From Plantago major (Eukaryota; Streptophyta; Magnoliopsida; Lamiales; Plantaginaceae), in assembly GCA_026545765.1 (NCBI GenBank), contig CM048844.1, positions 53,850,932 to 53,914,931 of the forward strand: DNA of 64,000 nucleotides, given 5' to 3'. Below the pieces are notes generated by a model. The model had not been told where the DNA came from. It made no database searches and saw only the letters and a list, made by a program, of their open reading frames with translations. Both the position numbers and the translations under genes were made by a program. The first letter of the stretch is position 1; each line of letters starts with the position of its first letter. Positions 21,951 through 33,278 of the stretch are shown here, piece by piece.

Positions 21951-22894
21951 TGTTTGTACTCTTGGTTTTTTGTATTAAGGGGGAGTTCTTGGAGCAAGGG
22001 GGAGTTGCTTGATATTGTCTTGAATTTTCCTACTAACTACTTTCAGGTTTTTGTGAAGAAAGGCAAGAATTAAGGGGGAGATTGAAAGTGCAATTTATAT
22101 TGCACTTGTTTTGTTAATTCGGCCTTTCTTCGTTTATTAACTGTAGCAGTTACTGTAGCAAACGGGCACTGTAGCAAAAAGGAAAATAAGAAGCATAATG
22201 CAAGAAGGAAGCTGCCATATTGTTCAAGGAAGAATTTGATGCAATAAGGAAAGTGAGATTTAAAAGAGATTGATAACTAGAAGACTCCTTATACCATTAA
22301 TACATAAAAGGAAGTTTCCTTACCATAGAATCCAAGTTTGTTAAGACTTGGGCCTGCCTGCTGACCGACTTCTTCTTTCCTGTGATGACTTGCCGCAATT
22401 ATATATAGAAGAAGAAGGAGGCGTTTGCAAGTTGCCGAAGCCAAGAACAAAAAAGAGAACATTATATTGTTTTAGGCGTCTTGCTTTACTAGACATTTAC
22501 CTCGGTGTTTACTTGTGAGTGTTCTCTAAAGATTGAGAATTACTCTAGTATCATTGAACTAGAATAGGTTTTTCTTATCTGTTCTAGGTCTAGTTTTCTG
22601 TAAGTTTAATCAATCGTTTGTGATTGATTTAAACTTCTTTTTGTAATTCTAATTTTTCAAGTTTAGTAGAAGTTTTGCTACGGCACCGTCGGTATCTTTA
22701 TATACCGGCTTTAGAAATCTCGTGTTCAGTTTTATTCCGCTGCACTTTATTGAGTTCTGTCGATTACAGTTTACTGTTGTCGTAGTTTAGTTGAACACTG
22801 TTCACTGTTGTCGTAACGGTGTTGACTCAACATCAATAGTCAACATCGTTCAAAACTGTCCAGAAGTACCAATCCCGGTCCTACAGTTCTAACA
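21951..22894 (+). mobile_element. Solo LTR (944 bp, copia-like) inside element N
   Basis: Starts TGTTTGTACTC and ends GTTCTAACA. It is flanked by the target duplication ATCAC (21946-21950 and 22895-22899). The homologous uninterrupted site is visible in element R near 62590, which fixes both ends. A TATA-like ATTATATATAG lies at about 22398-22408. Oddly it contains three copies of AAGGGGGAG and an 8-bp-stem palindrome (22086-22107). No coding capacity. Confidence 0.85.
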
Positions 22895-22899
22895 ATCAC

Positions 22900-23275
22900 A
22901 ATCAGCAATTGTGATTGTAACCAATTAATGAATTTTGGCGATTTGCTATCTGAAACACATTTCTGTGTAACTAAGAACACTTTTTGCATCTAAGTCTATC
23001 TCATACACAATATCTGTCCATGTTTTACACAAAGATAGAAATAATACAAATTTCAAGAGAGTAGTTGACTGCAGACAATTCTACTATTCTCTTTTGTGTT
23101 CCCCCTCACTGAGTGATCTAGATATCTGAGTACCCGTCTCAAAAATCTTCAAATGGCCATTTTACCCTTTAGCCTTTGGTTTCTGGATACCCGTTCCAGA
23201 TTCCTCTTCTCTGGATACCCATTCTAGATTCCTTTTCTCTCTCCTTTGATATCTTCTTTAGATATCTGAACTTTT
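22900..23275 (-). other. Spacer between pol and post-pol region of N
   Basis: Non-coding. Near 23178-23256 it has about two units of the CTGGA...TCCAG minisatellite that follows pol in this family (about four in E, three in R). Confidence 0.6.
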
Positions 23276-26200
23276 TCAGTTCTTTGGTAGCTCCATTAGT
23301 CCAAGACTATGTCTTAAGGCTGAGAATCTACTTTCTTGTAGTGGCTTAGTGCAGATATCTGCAAGTTGGTCTTCAGTGCCAATCTTGAGTATCTCTATAT
23401 TGCCTTTTTCAACATGGTCTCTGATGAAGTGGTGTCTAACATCAATGTGCTTTGTTCTTGCATGAAACTTAGGATTCTGAGTTATGGCAATAGCACTTGT
23501 GTTGTCACATAAAATGGGAGTTTTCTCTTCATTGAGTCCATCGTCTCTGAGTTGTTGTTGTATCCACAATATGTGTGAAGCACAACACCCAATAGCAATA
23601 TATTCAGCCTCTGCGGTAGATGTAGCAATTGAGTTTTATTTCATGTTGAACCATGATATCAATCTGGCACCAAGAAATTGACATGTTCCTGATGTGCTTT
23701 TTCTATCAAGTAAGGATCCAGCATAGTCGGCATCTGAATAGCCAACTAAACTCAATCCACTGTCTTTTGGATACCACAACCCAACTTCTACAGTACCTTT
23801 TACATACCTTAATATTTTCATAGCGAAGTTGTAGTGTGATTGCAATGGGTTTGTCTGAAATCTAGCACACACTCCAACTGCAGATTGAATATCAGGTCTA
23901 CTTCCAGTGAGGTACAGTAGAGACCCAATCAATTTCCTATACCTGTGTTCTTCAACACTCTTGTCAGATTCAGTATAGGTCATTTTGGTTCCAATGCTCA
24001 TAGGTATCTTAGCATTCTTTTTAGAAGGCTTTAGATTAAACTTGTTGAGCATATCTTTTGCATACTTTGTTTGACTAATGAATATTCCATCCTTAAGTTG
24101 CTTGACTTGCAACCCTACGAAATAGTTCAATTCTCCCATCATGTTCATCTCAAATTTACATTTCATGAGTTCAGCAATGTCTTCACAAAGTTGCTTGTCT
24201 TTAGATCCAAATATAATGTCATCAACATATTCTTGAACTAAAAGTAGTTTCCCATCATGGTTCAATGTGAAGAGTGTTTTATCAACATCTCCTTTCTTGA
24301 AAACACTTTCTAGTAGGTATCTGGCCAATGTATCATACCATGCTCTTGGAGCTTGTTTCAGTCCATACAGAGCTTTCTGAAGCTTATAGACCATCCTAAT
24401 TTCTGAGGAAACATCAAAACCTGGTGGTTGTTCAACATAGACTTCCTCAGCAAGTTCACCATTTAGGAATGCACTCTTGACATCCATTTAATAAACTGTA
24501 AAGTCATTATGAGCTGCAAAGGCTAGAAATAGTCTTATTGCATCCAATCTTGCAACTGGTGCATAAGATTCATCAAAATCTAGTCCTTCAGTCTGGGTGA
24601 ATCCCTTGGCAACCAACCTAGCTTTGTTTATGGTTATTTCACCAGACTCATTCATTTTGTTTCTGAAAACCCACTTGGTTCCGATTACAGATATTCCGTC
24701 AACAAATGGAACCAGTTTCCAGACTTTGTTTCTCTCAAATTGATCCAACTCTTCTTGCATTGCAGAGATCCAATCTTGATCTTTTAATGCTTCTTCTATA
24801 GTTTTAGGTTCAACATTTGATATGAAACATCCATAGAGACAATTTGCATTTTCAGCGATTGCTCTTCTAGTTCTAACTCCTTGGTCTATGGGACCAATCA
24901 CATCCTTTGCAGGATGATTTCTTATCCATTTCGTAATGGGTTTTGAACTAGTAGGATCAATATCATTTTGATTTGAATGTGAATCAATATGATCTTGATG
25001 GGATACTTGTGCAGTATCTGAGATATCTGACACACGGTAAATGCCATGGATATCTGACACTCTTTCAGTGTTAGAGATATCTGGAACTTGCATTTCAGCT
25101 ATCTCATTTTTAGATACCTCTTCATGATGAAGGTTCTCAGTAACCTGTTCCATTTCTGAAATTTTCATAGGAAATTCTTCATCATGGCTTAGAGTCATCT
25201 GGTTGATACTAAGCATAGGTTTCTTTTCATCGTCAGACTCATCCTCTATTTGAATGATATAATTGTTTTCTTTGGAGGATCCTTTTTCAGAATCTTTAAT
25301 CATCAGTTCTTTGAACCTATCTGAGAGATCATCATTCAAGAGTACTTTCTTGTTTCCTTCATAGAATACTACATGAAGAGATTCCTCAATCTTTTGCGTT
25401 CTTTTGTTGTGGAGTCAATAGGCTTTTCTATTCAGAGAATAACCAAGAAATACTCCTTCATCTGCCTTTGGTTGAAATGTTCTCAAGTATTCTTTTCCAT
25501 TGTTAAGAACGAAACATCTGCAACCAAACACCCTTAGATGTTTGATACTAGGGGGTCTACCAATGAAAAGCTCGTAAGGAGTTTTGTCATGGTGTTTGTT
25601 AATCAAACATCTATTTTGAGTGTAGCAGGCTGTGTTTACAGCTTCAACCCAATAGATTTCACTTATTTCAATGTCAGCGAGAATTGTTCTTGCCGCTTCT
25701 TTTAGGGTCCTATTCTTCCTTTCAGCAACACCATTTTGTTGTGGTGTTCTTACGGAAGATAGTTGATGATGTATACCTTTGCAGGTACAAAACTCTTTTA
25801 TGTACTGGTTCACAAACTCAGTACCATGGTCTGTTTTGATTACAGATACCTTGTCATTTTTCACGACTTCAAGCATATTCAGCAAGTTGGGTATCTCAAC
25901 CCTTGCATCAGATTTTTGTTTGAGAAAGACAACCCAAGTGAATCTTGAGTAATCATCAACAACAACCAGACCATACTTATTTCCTGCATAACTAGTTACA
26001 GAGGATTCAAAAAGATCCATATGTAACATTTGCAGTGGCCTTTCACTGGAATGTCTAGTTTTAGACTTGAAAGATGTTTTGGATTGTTTTCCCATTTGGC
26101 AAGCTGAGCATATACCATTTTTTCTATATGCCATTTTGGGTAAACCTACCACAAACTCTTTCTTGGCTAGCTTGTTCATAGTTTTGAAATTCAAGTGACT

Positions 26201-26640
26201 CATTCATTTATGCCATAGCCAATTTTCTTCACTGTGGCCAAATTGACTCACCATGAGACATTCTTCAGTTGTGGCGGATGCCCAATCAGCAACATAAAGA
26301 TTTCCTTTACGCCTTGCAACCAAGACTGTCTGCTTTGACTCATTGTCAATCACTTTGCATAGTTTTGACTTGATTTTGACAGTGTACCCTTTGTCTACTA
26401 GTTGACTCATGCTTAGGAGATTATATTTTAATCCCTTTACATGTAGTACTTCAGAGATTGTAAGGGCTCCAAACTTCAGATTGCCAAATCCTATGGTTGG
26501 ATTTTCATCTCCAAAGAAACCGATAATTGGTCCATCATTGCACTTTCTGTAGTCAATCAGATTTGCTTTGTCTCCTGTCATGTGCTTCCCACATCCACTA
26601 CCAAAATGTCACTTTGGATTAGTCTTTAGAGTGTTCTGCA
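23276..26640 (-). pseudogene. pol of SIRE-type element N
   Basis: Copia order protease, integrase, reverse transcriptase, RNase H on the reverse strand. A protease-like HMTGD motif lies near 26580. The GAG-pre-integrase and integrase parts (26240-25415) show HLNFKTMNKLAKKE, the GKQSKTSFKSK zinc-region tail and QQNGVAERKNRTLKEAART. The RT (about 24720-23640) has [20 protein letters not shown] and the YVDDIIFG active site. The RNase H (23569-23276) has CDNTSAIAI and TKHIDVRHHFIRDHVEKG. The wording of RT and RNase H is that of the SIRE/Maximus lineage. Not functional as it stands. Confidence 0.9.
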
Positions 26641-27469
26641 CAAAACAGGAAATAGGAGATTAGGTTCTCATACCAACAATGGAACCATCTGGACTAAAGA
26701 ATCTTCCAGTAGTAATCCATTTTTGAATGAATTTCTTAGGAACATTCTTTTGTCTAACAGGAACATAAGGAGGAATTCTAGTTAAATGATTAGTATCATT
26801 GTTATTAAGAACTATTTTCTTCCTTGGTGTGTTCCTTGGTGCTCCATTTGGTTCTTTCAGATACCTGTCAAGTTTCTGAGTCTGCTTCTCAGCAAACTTA
26901 GCTTTCCTAGCCAGATTTCTTCTAGCCCTGGCATTCAGATTTTCAGTGGCTTGATTCATCTTCCACTTCTGATAATTGTTGTGAGCAATTCTAGCCTTTA
27001 AACATCGTTCTTTCTCTTGTTTGTACTCACGAGCAAGTTGTTTCCCGATGGCTTTATAGTCAATACCATTCCGAGCACCTGGTGCTATCTGAGATCTTTT
27101 CTCAGCAGCTTTGCTAGTCTTTGGGTAATCTATTTTCTTTCCAGAAAATGTGACATAGGAGAATTTGTCAGCTCCTGCAATTTTTCCTTTCTGAGAGACA
27201 TAGCACTGTGGGTGATTACACTTTTCAGTGTTATGTTTCTTTTCAGAAATATTCCCAACAGATTTCTTTTGGACTTGTTTTTCCCACAAAGGTTTGGTCG
27301 CAACTGCCTTTCCTTTGTTAACAACCTTAGCTTTCTGACCGATACTGTAGGTTGTTTGGGAACCACCTTGCTGAGCACTGACGAATGTTCTTCTTTCATC
27401 ACTCTTATTCAGAGTGGTAGAACTATATGTCTGTGTGTCTAGCCCAAGTCCTCTCTTTTCCGAAGGATC

Positions 27470-29177
27470 TCTTAAATAAGATTATACTTCAGTAAGAGTG
27501 TCACTAGCTTTGGCATAAGATTGAAAAGATAGTTCTTTCTTTTTGAGTTCTTCATTTTCAGAAAGAAGATCTTCACATTTCTTTTGAAGATTGGCCAATG
27601 CTTCTTCATGTGACTTTTCAGTCTCAGATATCTGAGCTTTGAGAAATGCAATTTCGGTATCCTTTTCCTCAGATATCTTGAGTAATTTTGAATTTTCCTT
27701 TTCAAGAGAATTCTTTTCTTCTTCACAGATTTCGGCTCTAGCTCGGACTATTAGAAACTCTCTGTCGTAGAGATCAAGCTCTCTTCTAAGATGTTCTAGA
27801 TCTTTGATTCCTTCCTCATCCCTTCATATGTATAACAAGAAGTATGTGTTACCTCATCTGCCATTAGACAAGGTTCAATGTTGGAGATATATGGAGAGAT
27901 TTCTTCAGCCACTCCACACACTTCTTTCTTCTTTTGACCAAAGTCGATCACTTCGTGAGAAACACTGCACATTTCTGGAGAAGGCAGTGTGGAATCATCT
28001 GAGTCTTCATCCTCAGAATCAGACTCAATGTCTAGAGCATCCAGTTGGAGTTGAATCTTTTTCCTTTCTTCAGTGAGCATAGCTCTCTGACTTCTCTTGA
28101 AGTTTCTTCTATCTTTCTTGTCACCTGTCTTTAGTTTGTTGAATGCAGGGCAATCCTTCTTGAAATGACCAGGTTTCTGACAATAGAAACAGATATCGTT
28201 TCCGATTTCTGCTTCCTCAGTACTAGATGCTTTTTGAGCCGGCTTGTTCAGCGAGCTTTGCATATTTTTGTACTGGTGATAGTTTGAGCCTAGATGCTTT
28301 TTCAGCTTCTCTCTGGCTTTTCTTCTCTCTATTTCCCGACTGATATATTTTCTCATTTGCTTTACAGCAAGAGCATCCTTAGTCACCTCCTTGCCTTCCT
28401 TCTTTTAAGAAGTTCCTTGAGCAACTAGAGCAACATTCTGCAACTTTTCAGTTGTTTGTTCTCTTTGAGTTGTCTCATAGTCAACAGTGCAAGGTGATAG
28501 AAAAGTTCCACTGGAGTGATATCTGGCATTCCTTGGTTAAAGTAGAAAAACTTTGTGTGCTCCCAGTTCTGATTTAGACTTCTCACAATAGTCTTAATCT
28601 TTTCTGACTGGGTATATCTATTACTTTCACCAAGTGCAGCCATGTCACTCATAAGTGTTGTAAACTGGAAATCTAGTTCTTCAAGAGTCTCTGTGGGACC
28701 TTGTTTAAAGTTTTGAAATTTGAACTTCAAAACTTTGAACCTATTTTCCTTCGTTTTCTCAGTGCCGGCACAGATTTCTTCATTCAGTTGCCAGGCCACT
28801 TTCGCCGTTTTTGCACCCCACAGTTTACACTATATGTGCTCTGGAGTAGAACGTATGATGATATTATGAGCCTGACCTTCCAGTCGATTTCTCTTGGCCT
28901 CTTCCGATGTCCAGTGCTCTCTGGACTTTGGTTCGTAAATAACTTGACTGGCAGGTCTCCCACTGGTTGACGCATCTGTCTGTAAAGACCCATCGCTTCG
29001 TTCTCTGTCTCTACCATTAGAAACCTCCATGACCTGCTTGAGTTGTTGAATAACTATTGGGCCATTCTTTATCACGTTGATCATTTCGTCACTGATGGCT
29101 TCTAGGTGGAGCATCATGTTGTTCTTCCATTTCTCATAATACTCTGGCTTGAGAATTGGGGAGTCACTTAAAGACAT
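27470..29177 (-). pseudogene. gag of SIRE-type element N
   Basis: N-terminal capsid-like region starting MSLSDSPILKPEYYEKWK and continuing through NRYTQSEKIKTIVRSLNQNWE. A CCHC zinc knuckle CFYCQKPGHFKKDC lies at 28150-28191 (C-x2-C-x4-H-x4-C). A long Glu/Lys-rich segment follows that is probably coiled coil. Same layout as gag of E (48306-50163). Broken. Confidence 0.88.
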
Positions 29178-29277
29178 CCTGCAGCAAACACACCAAACAA
29201 ACAAATCGAGTGAAGGTGAAAAGCAGTTAGTGGGCACTTATCTGGGATCTAGGTTCAGCGCAGAAGGCTTGGGAACC

Positions 29278-29293
29278 TCCTGCTCTGATACTA
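29278..29293 (-). promoter_or_regulatory. Primer binding site of N (initiator tRNA-Met type)
   Basis: Next to the 5' LTR, reading GTATCAGAGCAGG on the element's sense strand, close to the standard copia initiator-Met primer site GGTATCAGAGC. Confidence 0.7.
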
Positions 29294-29295
29294 CT

Positions 29296-30899
29296 TGTTG
29301 GTCCGTATAACGGCAAAGTAAAATACTAGATGGGTGGGGGGGGTGAATAGTCTTTTAAAACTTTTGTCGATCAACACAGTTTCTCAGATATCTGTGAAGA
29401 TTTCTGATACTTAATTTCAAAGAGCGGAAGACTTTTCTGTGATAAGTGCACGTGCTCAGCAAGATAGGTGTAAATACTTTGCAAGGTAAATAAAGCAAGT
29501 AATAAAATGCAGAAAGTAAATAACAGAAGTCTTTTATAGTGGTATCAGAAGGTAACGTAATCCTTCAACCAATCCACTTCGACCTTTCTCAGACCTAGAA
29601 TCCACTAAGACAGATAATTGAGGTAACCTTACAAATATCTTCTCTTGATTCCTAATTACACTAGGTTCCCAACCAATTGTTCCCCCTGAGTTATTCCCTG
29701 GCTTTCACAACCAAGTACTTCATGTACTCAGAAACCTCTTTCCTGGAGTTGTTCCTTAGTTTCGCAAACTAAGTACTTCCTGTACTCCACGCCAATTAAG
29801 GTGCTGGTTAAGGTAGTTTGTCAGGTGAGCTTCTTTAATAACTTGTTCAGTTATGCAGATAGCTCTGAGAACCAAGTATACTTAATACACTTTGCAATGT
29901 ATGGTATCTTGTTCTTTACTGACCCAAGTCTATGATAAGTGTTCAAGAGAATGAATCTCAGATATGAAATCTTAGTTCAACTCTTTCACAAATAACAATG
30001 CTTGTTAAGGATCAGGACACTTAGAACTTCAGTGCTACTTAGAATCAAGAGCTTTGGTCGCAACAAAAAGCTTGAAGGTAAGTAGTGTGCTTGAGAGAGC
30101 TTGTGTGAGAGTATTCAATGTGAGTTCAGTGTTCTAAGGTGTGTTCTCAAGCAGTCTAAGTGTTGATATTTATAGATGAATTTGAGTGTCATTTGAATAG
30201 AATCCGTTAGGCTTCAATCAAATTCAAACTATTGATATCTGAGTATAGTACTGTAGTACGTTTGTCTTCTTCTTCAGAAGCTACCGTTTTTGTTCAGACA
30301 TCTCTGTCTGCGCATTCAATGCATTGTACTATACTTTGTCATGTAGTGCCAACGGAACTATGCATTGTATCAGATATCTTATACTATCAGAGTTCTCTGA
30401 AGCTTTGCACGTCCTTTTCCAGAAATTATCACAAGTCCAGATACCACTTGTTGAAACAACTTGTTATAATATATTTCTTTTCAGAAACATAGTTTATGTC
30501 CAAGGTATCTGAGTGTAGATATATGTGGGCACTTTCCTTGTTTCAGAAACCTTTTATATCTCAGATATCTTCTGCAACACTGTTTGTTTAAAAACGCTTG
30601 TGTCTTCAAGATATCTGGTCATAGGTATCTGAAAACGCTTGTCTTCAGCAATCTTGTGCAGTCTTCAAATCTTCAAATCCATTGAACTTTTCCTGCTGGA
30701 TGCCTTCTTCTTGGTCTTCTTTAGAGGAATAAAAAATTACATTCAGAGAGCTAACATCCTATACAAGATTTGCTAGACTATCATACTTAGTGAGTTTCCT
30801 CTTTTACAGCGTTCAAGTAAACCAAGAGTACTAACCACCTTTCTGAGCTAGGATAAGTCATTAGGTTGCTGATCAAAATCTAAACAGATATTCCTAACA
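29296..30899 (-). repeat. 5' LTR of element N (1604 bp)
   Basis: Starts TGTTGGTCC and ends CCTAACA on the + strand. Partner of 18616-20214. The target duplication follows immediately at 30900-30904. Confidence 0.92.
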
Positions 30900-31859
30900 G
30901 TGTTGGTTATGGTAGTTTGTCAGGTGAGCTTTCTTTTTAACTTGTTCAGTTATCTTTAGAAAGCTCTTAGAATCAATCTTCCTTAATACTCTTCACAATG
31001 TATGGGAAGTTGTTCTTTACTGAACCAAGTCTTGTTGTTTGTTCAAGAGAATGAATCTCAGATATCAGTCACAACTTATCCTTGGATTCAACTCCTTCAC
31101 AGTAAACAAATCTTTTTAAGGATCAGGACACTTAGAACTTTCGTTCTACTTAGAATTCAAGAGCTTGAGTCACAACCATAAGCTAATGAGAGTAAGTAGG
31201 TAAGAAGGCTTGTATGCTTGAATGTAAGTTGTGTTCAGTGTAGTTCTTGGTGTATTTCAAGCATTCCAAGTTGTGATATTATAGTTGAATTTGAAGCTAT
31301 TTGAGTAGTGTCTGTTAGGCTCTTTGAAATTCAAACTACTGATATCTGAAAATAGTACTGCAATGAGCTTTGTCTCTTTTCAGAGATTCCTCCTTTGTTC
31401 AGACATCTCTGTTTACGTAATAAATGCACTGTAATATTTTTGTCATGTAGTCTCAACGGATAGGTGCAAGGTATCTGAGCCTTGACACGCTCCTTTCTCA
31501 GAAACCTTTACTCTTCAGATATCTATCAAGAAACTTGTCCTTTAAAAAAACACTTGTTTCTTTAAGGTATCTAGCATGAGGTTTCTGAGGAGAATTTTCT
31601 CCTAGTCTTCAGCAATCTTGTGCAGTTTCTTGATTTTGAAAAATTGAGTTCTTCTGTTGGATGCTTGCTTCTTGGTCTTCTTCAAAGATATACAAATTAC
31701 ATTCTGAGACCTATGATCCTATACAAGATTTGCTAGACAAATATACTCAGTAAACTTCCTCTTTTACAATGTTCAAGTGAACTAAGAGTACTATTTACCT
31801 TTCTGGGCTAAGAAAGTCATTAGGGTTGCTGATCAAAATCTAAACAGATATTCCTTACA
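30900..31859 (-). repeat. Old SIRE-type LTR, second part
   Basis: Continues the LTR of 18139-18615 after element N. The right end CCTTACA corresponds to the LTR 5' terminus. It is more diverged from N's LTRs than they are from each other, so it is an older family member. Gypsy B sequence follows at once. Confidence 0.8.
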
Positions 31860-33252
31860 TAGACTCCTGGCTAAGTCGATTGCATCTCTCAAAAAGTCCG
31901 TTCGGTTTAATCTCTATGATGACCCCATCGCACTCCTCGTCAATCAAGTCTCTATAATCATTTTCCATCTTCTTGTAGAAGTATAATAATTGCAAGTGCT
32001 TGACCTTTGGTTCCTTATGCAATGCGATCTTGAATCTCATACAAACTTTATGTAACATTTCACCTTCTAGTTGCTCAAAACTTCGAAGTTCTTCACCCCA
32101 TGTGGATATTAAAGACAATGGAAATCGGATATATTGTAAATGAAATTGGCTTGCGACCTCCTCCTATGTCTTCAAACTGTTCATCGGTAATATTTTCAGC
32201 CAATTCCTTGTCTTTCCTTTCAAGCAATGTAGAAAAAGGAACTTCCTAATCTCTCCACTCGGTATGTCTTGAACCATCTCGTAAAAGTCCTCCAAGAACC
32301 GTACTTCATCCTCTCCTTCTAGTCCATAGAATTTTGGAAAGAATTTGAGATACGCAGGTTTCAGATCATATTTCCTCACCCCATCTTCCAAGTATATGTA
32401 GGATTCATCAGGCTTTAGTAATAGTTTCCATCCCAGCTCCTTCGTTGTTTGCCAATGCCATCTCTTAATGGTTCTCAAGGTGTTTCTTGCATAAAGACTA
32501 ACAGACAAACTTCTGCAGATATAGACAGATAAAACTAGAGAAAGATAATTCTAGTTTCGAATAAACAGAAATATGAAATTACGTATTTTTGTGGTTTTTT
32601 TTGAATAGTTAACGTAAACAGATGAGTAGATGGCAATGAAAATAGATGATTTAAAATCAAGTAGAGAGAACATGTATGAATCAACCTTCACTTTGATATT
32701 AAGTTTATATCAGGAATAACAAATAGCGATGGTTATGGCTGAAGAGTCACACATGCAACATATCTTATACTAAGGGGCAGTGAGTAAAGATACCCTATGC
32801 AGGCTATCGTCCAGCTCAAAGCTATCACCAATGGCTAGCTCAACCACAAACCTCAGGCAGAATGTCAACTTGTAGACACGGCTGACATCTCCTAATCTAG
32901 TGCAATGAATAATCATACATCTTATCTTAAACAACATAAGAATGAACGACAATCACACAACAAACATAGATACTAAAACTATTCCATCATATATAGACCA
33001 TGTAATCAAAGATTTCTCGGCTAACCCTTACATAAGTGAGTTAGCCTAACATAGCGAAAAGTAAATAAACAAATACGAAAAAGAAAATAATTTTGGATTT
33101 TTTCTTGTGGAAATCGATTCCTACATATTATATAAATTATTTTTTTTTTTTTGGGTTTATGCTATACGAATTGAAACACAGTGTGTAAAGTAAAGCGAAA
33201 GAAAGAATTCAACTAATCTCGGATGCTCGAAACTTGCTTGAGCCGTCAAGTG

Positions 33253-33270
33253 TCCCCGGCAGCGGCGCCA
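33253..33270 (-). promoter_or_regulatory. Primer binding site of gypsy B (tRNA-Asp type)
   Basis: Sense strand TGGCGCCGCTGCCGGGGA, identical to the site in fragment A, 8 bases from the LTR end. Confidence 0.85.
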
Positions 33271-33278
33271 AATTTTGA

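Larger units (their letters stand above)
18616..30899 (-). mobile_element. Ty1/copia SIRE-type element N, both LTRs present
   Basis: A 12.3-kb element in reverse orientation. It has a 5' LTR (29296-30899), primer site, gag, pol with integrase, reverse transcriptase and RNase H, a short post-pol region, a purine tract and a 3' LTR (18616-20214). Target duplication GTGTT is found on both sides (18611-18615, 30900-30904). Structurally complete, but its genes are broken, by about ten interruptions in gag-pol. The LTRs differ by roughly 3% by eye. With commonly used plant LTR rates this would mean an insertion of the order of one to two million years ago. It sits inside an older LTR of its own family and contains a solo LTR at 21951-22894. 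Confidence 0.92.
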
